NCBI GenBank assembly: GCA_947497295.1
Contig: CANMFU010000001.1
Coordinates: forward strand, 1,257,509 to 1,321,508
Direction of reading: 5' to 3'
Length of the DNA stretch: 64,000 bases
DNA from: an uncultured Roseovarius sp.
Lineage (GTDB): Bacteria > Pseudomonadota > Alphaproteobacteria > Rhodobacterales > Rhodobacteraceae
In this document: piece after piece, positions 60,815 through 64,000 of the stretch
Layout of the letters: each line of letters opens with the position of its first letter
Numbering within the stretch: position 1 is the first letter of the stretch
Position numbers and translations under genes: made by a program
Notes under the pieces: generated by a model
Databases searched by the model: none
Told to the model about the DNA's origin: nothing
Seen by the model: only the letters and a program-made list of their open reading frames with translations

Positions 60815-63310
60815 GTGTGCGACCCTGACCACTGCATTCAGGTGCGGGGCGCGCGTGTCCACAATCTGAAAAACATCGACGTCGATCTGCCGCGAAATGC
60901 GCTTGTCGTTTTCACGGGCATTTCCGGGTCTGGAAAATCCTCGCTTGCCTTCGGGACGCTGTTCGCGGAATCGCAGCGCAGGTATCTGGATTCCGTGTCG
61001 CCCTATGCGCGCCGGTTGATCGATCAGGTTGGCGAACCTGACGTCGATGCCATCGACGGGCTTCCGCCGGCGGTCGCGCTTCAGCAGCAACGCGGGGCGC
61101 CGTCCGCAAGATCATCGGTCGGAAGCGTCACGACAATATCCAACGGCCTTCGCATGCTGTATTCGCGGGCCGGGCACTATCCGCGCGGCCAGCAGATACT
61201 CTATGCGGACGCGTTCTCGCCCAACACACCCGAAGGCGCCTGCCCGCGATGCCACGGTATCGGGCGGGTGTTTGAAGTGACGGAAAAGCTGCTCGTTCCC
61301 GATGATACAAAAACCATCCGGCAGCGCGCCATCGCGGCATGGCCGCCCGCGTGGGGCGGCCAGAACCTGCGCGACATCCTTGTGTCGCTGGGCCATGACA
61401 TCGACATACCGTGGAAGGACCTGCCCCGAGAAACCCGCGACTGGATCTTGTTCACTGACGAGACCCCGGTCGAGCCGGTCTATGCCGGGTTCAGCCCCGC
61501 CGAGACGCGCCTCGCGCGGCAGCGCAACCTGTCGCCCAGTTACATGGGGACGTTTTCCAGCGCGCAGCGTTATGTGCTGCACTCGTTCGCAACGACGCAA
61601 AGCCATCGCACCAAGAAACGCGTCTCTCAGTTCATGCAGATTTCCGAGTGCCCGGACTGCAACGGCAAGAAGTTGAAGCGCGAGTCGCTGTCGGTGAAAT
61701 TTGCGGGTCTGGATATCGGAGAGCTGTCGCAGCTTACGCTGGCCGAACTGGCCGAGCGCCTGCGGGGCGCCGCCACTGCTGAGCCCGCCGAGAGCGATCT
61801 GCACCCGGAAAAGGCCATCGTGGCACAGCGCATCGCCAGCGATATTCTGGCTCGCGTCAACGCACTGACGTCCCTTGGCCTAGGCTACCTGTCGCTTGAA
61901 CGCAGCACGCCAACCTTGTCTCCGGGCGAATTGCAGCGCCTGCGGCTGGCCACGCAAATCCGCTCGCAACTGTTTGGTGTGATCTATGTTCTGGACGAGC
62001 CTTCGGCGGGGTTGCATCCGGCTGACACCCAAGCGTTGCTGGGCGCGCTGGATGAGCTCAAAGGCGCAGGAAACTCGCTGTTCGTGGTCGAACATGATGA
62101 CAGCGTCATCCGTCATGCCGACTGGATCGTGGATATCGGTCCGGATGCCGGAACACATGGCGGCGAAGTGGTCTATAATGGCCCGATAGACGGCCTGCGC
62201 GGCGTGAAGACATCGCATACCGGGCGCTATCTGTTCTCGCCGGATGCCGCCGAAGACCGCACCCCGCGACAAGCCACCGGCTGGCTGAGGCTGGAAGGGG
62301 TCGTGCGAAACAACCTTCGGGGTCTGAACGTCGCATTCCCCCTCGGCGTTTTGACGACCGTCACAGGCGTATCGGGTTCGGGTAAATCCAGCCTCGTCAG
62401 TCAGGCGCTCGTCGAATTGGTTGGCGAGGCGTTGGGGCAAAAGAAATTCGTTGAGGCCCCCAGCGATGAAGCCGATTTGCTGGAGCGCGAACTGGAGACA
62501 TCTACTGACGGGCAGATTGTTGATGGGATGGCATGCATCCGGCGCTTGGTCACGGTTGATCAAAAGCCGATCGGCCGCACGCCACGCTCTAATCTTGCGA
62601 CGTATACCGGCCTGTTCGACCACGTGCGCAAGCTGTTTGCGGCGACCAGCACTGCCAAGGCTCGCCGTTACGATATGGGGCGTTTTTCGTTCAATGTTGC
62701 CAAGGGCCGTTGTCCAACTTGCGAAGGCGCCGGTTTCGTCAGTGTCGAGCTGCTGTTCCTTCCCAGTGTCTACGCGCCCTGCCCCGTCTGTCACGGTCAG
62801 CGCTACAACGCCAAGACGCTGGAGATCACCTACCGCGACAAGAATATCGCCGAAGTGCTGGATCTGACCGTCGACATGGCCCACAAATTTTTCGCCGATG
62901 ACCCCTCGGTTCTGCGTGCCCTTGAGGCTTTGCTACAGGTCGGTCTCGGCTACCTGCGCCTTGGTCAGCCCGCGACCGAGCTTTCGGGCGGCGAAGCGCA
63001 GCGCATCAAACTCGCAACCGAGCTGCAGCGCGCCGGGCGCAGCGAGACGCTTTATGTTCTGGATGAACCAACCACCGGCCTGCATCCTGCGGACGTGACA
63101 ATGTTGATGACGCAGTTGAACGGGTTGGTCGAGGCCGGGAATTCCGTCATCTTGGTCGAGCACAATATGCTTGTTGCCCGAAGCAGCGATTGGATCATCG
63201 ATATCGGCCCCGGCGCTGGCGATGACGGCGGCGCTATCGTCGCGCAAGGACCGCCCGCCTGTGTGGCAAAGTCCAAGACCAGCCGAACCGCGCCATTCCT
63301 GCTTGCGTAG
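60815..63310 (+). CDS. Short UvrA-like ABC ATPase (UvrA2/DrrC class)
   Basis: A protein of 831 residues, about 110 shorter than UvrA. It has two ABC ATPase halves: Walker [15 protein letters not shown] and [14 protein letters not shown]; signature [14 protein letters not shown] and [14 protein letters not shown]; Walker [15 protein letters not shown] and [13 protein letters not shown]. Zinc-type Cys pairs are present ([32 protein letters not shown]). The length suggests loss of the UvrB-binding insert, as in UvrA2 of DNA-damage or drug-resistance loci. The start is GTG 60815. True nucleotide-excision UvrA should be elsewhere in the genome. Confidence 0.9.
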   Translation: MCDPDHCIQVRGARVHNLKNIDVDLPRNALVVFTGISGSGKSSLAFGTLFAESQRRYLDSVSPYARRLIDQVGEPDVDAIDGLPPAVALQQQRGAPSARSSVGSVTTISNGLRMLYSRAGHYPRGQQILYADAFSPNTPEGACPRCHGIGRVFEVTEKLLVPDDTKTIRQRAIAAWPPAWGGQNLRDILVSLGHDIDIPWKDLPRETRDWILFTDETPVEPVYAGFSPAETRLARQRNLSPSYMGTFSSAQRYVLHSFATTQSHRTKKRVSQFMQISECPDCNGKKLKRESLSVKFAGLDIGELSQLTLAELAERLRGAATAEPAESDLHPEKAIVAQRIASDILARVNALTSLGLGYLSLERSTPTLSPGELQRLRLATQIRSQLFGVIYVLDEPSAGLHPADTQALLGALDELKGAGNSLFVVEHDDSVIRHADWIVDIGPDAGTHGGEVVYNGPIDGLRGVKTSHTGRYLFSPDAAEDRTPRQATGWLRLEGVVRNNLRGLNVAFPLGVLTTVTGVSGSGKSSLVSQALVELVGEALGQKKFVEAPSDEADLLERELETSTDGQIVDGMACIRRLVTVDQKPIGRTPRSNLATYTGLFDHVRKLFAATSTAKARRYDMGRFSFNVAKGRCPTCEGAGFVSVELLFLPSVYAPCPVCHGQRYNAKTLEITYRDKNIAEVLDLTVDMAHKFFADDPSVLRALEALLQVGLGYLRLGQPATELSGGEAQRIKLATELQRAGRSETLYVLDEPTTGLHPADVTMLMTQLNGLVEAGNSVILVEHNMLVARSSDWIIDIGPGAGDDGGAIVAQGPPACVAKSKTSRTAPFLLA

Positions 63311-63878
63311 CAGGCTCTGGCTAGCCGGTCCCCCGAGGACCGTTTCGTTGTTGGGGTTATCGATTGAAATGTTGCCAGATCTGAAGATTTCTACAGTCGC
63401 GATCTGTCGGACCGGTCGCGCCCCTCCAGAGATGCAACAACGGACGCGGTTGTAAATCGGCTGTGCCGGGGCCTGATGTGAACGTGCAGGGCGGCTCGGA
63501 GACTTGCACGCACCGCCCAAGAAAAATCTACGCTACAAGGACGACCGGAATTACCATCGCCACCTGAACGCGTCGGCGTCCATGACGCTGCGTCTGCGCG
63601 CTCAGCGCGCAAAACTCTTGTATTTGGTTCGGCCCCGTTTACTGAAATTAGAAATTCGAACGAAATCACGGCTTCTTTCCCTAAGAAACTGCGTAATTTG
63701 GTATGGACAGGAGCGGCAAATCGCTCCTGCCCTCGGGTCAGTCCAGATTGTGCGCTTGGGAAGCGTCAGGGTTTGATGCAATCATGGTAAAACCATCACT
63801 CATGTCGGCAGGACCAAAGTTGCTCCCTAGAGATAGAATTTATCTTTAAATTTCAATGCGTCAATTTTCCTCAGAAAC
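63311..63878. other. Intergenic, no gene supported
   Basis: About 570 bases. A minus-strand frame 63391-63669 exists but shows no family. The region ends at the IS5-family terminal repeat. Confidence 0.45.
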
Positions 63879-64000
63879 GGCTTTGTTGCATAAGTCGGCC
63901 TAAGGTTTGACTTTTCCTTACCCCAGACGGATTCAGCCTACAGCCAGTGTTCGGGGGATGCCAAGAGCGGTGAAGCCGTTCAGGATCGCGGCGCGGATCT
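63879..64000 (-). mobile_element. IS5-family insertion sequence, right end (runs off the window)
   Basis: Terminal repeat GGCTTTGTTGCATAAGTCGG starts at 63879. The minus strand ends a transposase at about 63938: IRAAILNGFTALGIPRTLAV then G and stop, the usual IS5 C-terminus. The rest lies outside. Its terminal repeat matches the remnant at 20991. Confidence 0.8.

Overview
The window looks like chromosome of a Rhodobacteraceae (roseobacter-group) alphaproteobacterium. The base composition is GC-rich, the housekeeping proteins read as alphaproteobacterial, the LexA box has the alphaproteobacterial GTTC-N7-GTTC form, and TAXI and AEC transporters, SPOR lipoprotein and PACE efflux genes sit among a core operon. 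No database search was possible; family names come from motifs recognised by eye.

Core regions. 1-5.6 kb carries a partial SDR, a Hint-domain protein, prfC (RF3), an orphan EnvZ-like sensor kinase, an MBL hydrolase and tRNA-Asn(GTT). 21-34 kb carries an SlyD-like prolyl isomerase, a three-enzyme catabolic operon (alpha/beta hydrolase, threonine-dehydratase-like enzyme, enolase-superfamily enzyme), and a tightly packed minus-strand operon: SPOR lipoprotein, D-Ala-D-Ala carboxypeptidase, tmk, holB, tatD, PhnP-like MBL and AEC transporter. It ends at tRNA-Ser(TGA). 43-63 kb carries sulfotransferases with a class IV aminotransferase, a five-haem cytochrome c, an MscS channel with a BON domain, a TetR-controlled RND efflux cluster, a quinone oxidoreductase and a short UvrA-like protein.

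Mobile regions. (1) A 10.4-kb island lies between the tRNA-Asn 3' end (5661-5678) and a direct repeat at 16067-16084. It carries a broken integrase fused to a YgjP-like metalloprotease remnant, a two-gene operon of defence-like character (8980-10590 plus a Schlafen/AlbA_2-like partner at 7454-8965), a LexA-boxed umuD with a truncated umuC, an SRAP protein, an orphan AT-rich gene and a membrane pentapeptide-repeat protein. (2) Directly beyond that repeat is a tail-less HK97-type packaging and capsid module (16192-20.9 kb) in the order terL, head-tail, HNH, capsid, protease, portal, cut by an IS5-family remnant. (3) An 8.5-kb element between tRNA-Ser (34188-34202) and a 15-bp repeat at 42689-42703 holds a satellite-type control and replication module (integrase remnants, AlpA, winged-helix protein, primase, 9-bp iteron-like repeats, a large hairpin). 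Its cargo is a secreted coiled-coil protein and a TAXI solute receptor.

Modules 2 and 3 together resemble the two halves of a capsid-forming phage satellite (cf-PICI-like). That is the most interesting reading of the window, but both copies are decayed. Inversions, truncated genes and head-to-head fragment junctions show repeated insertion and deletion at the two tRNA sites.
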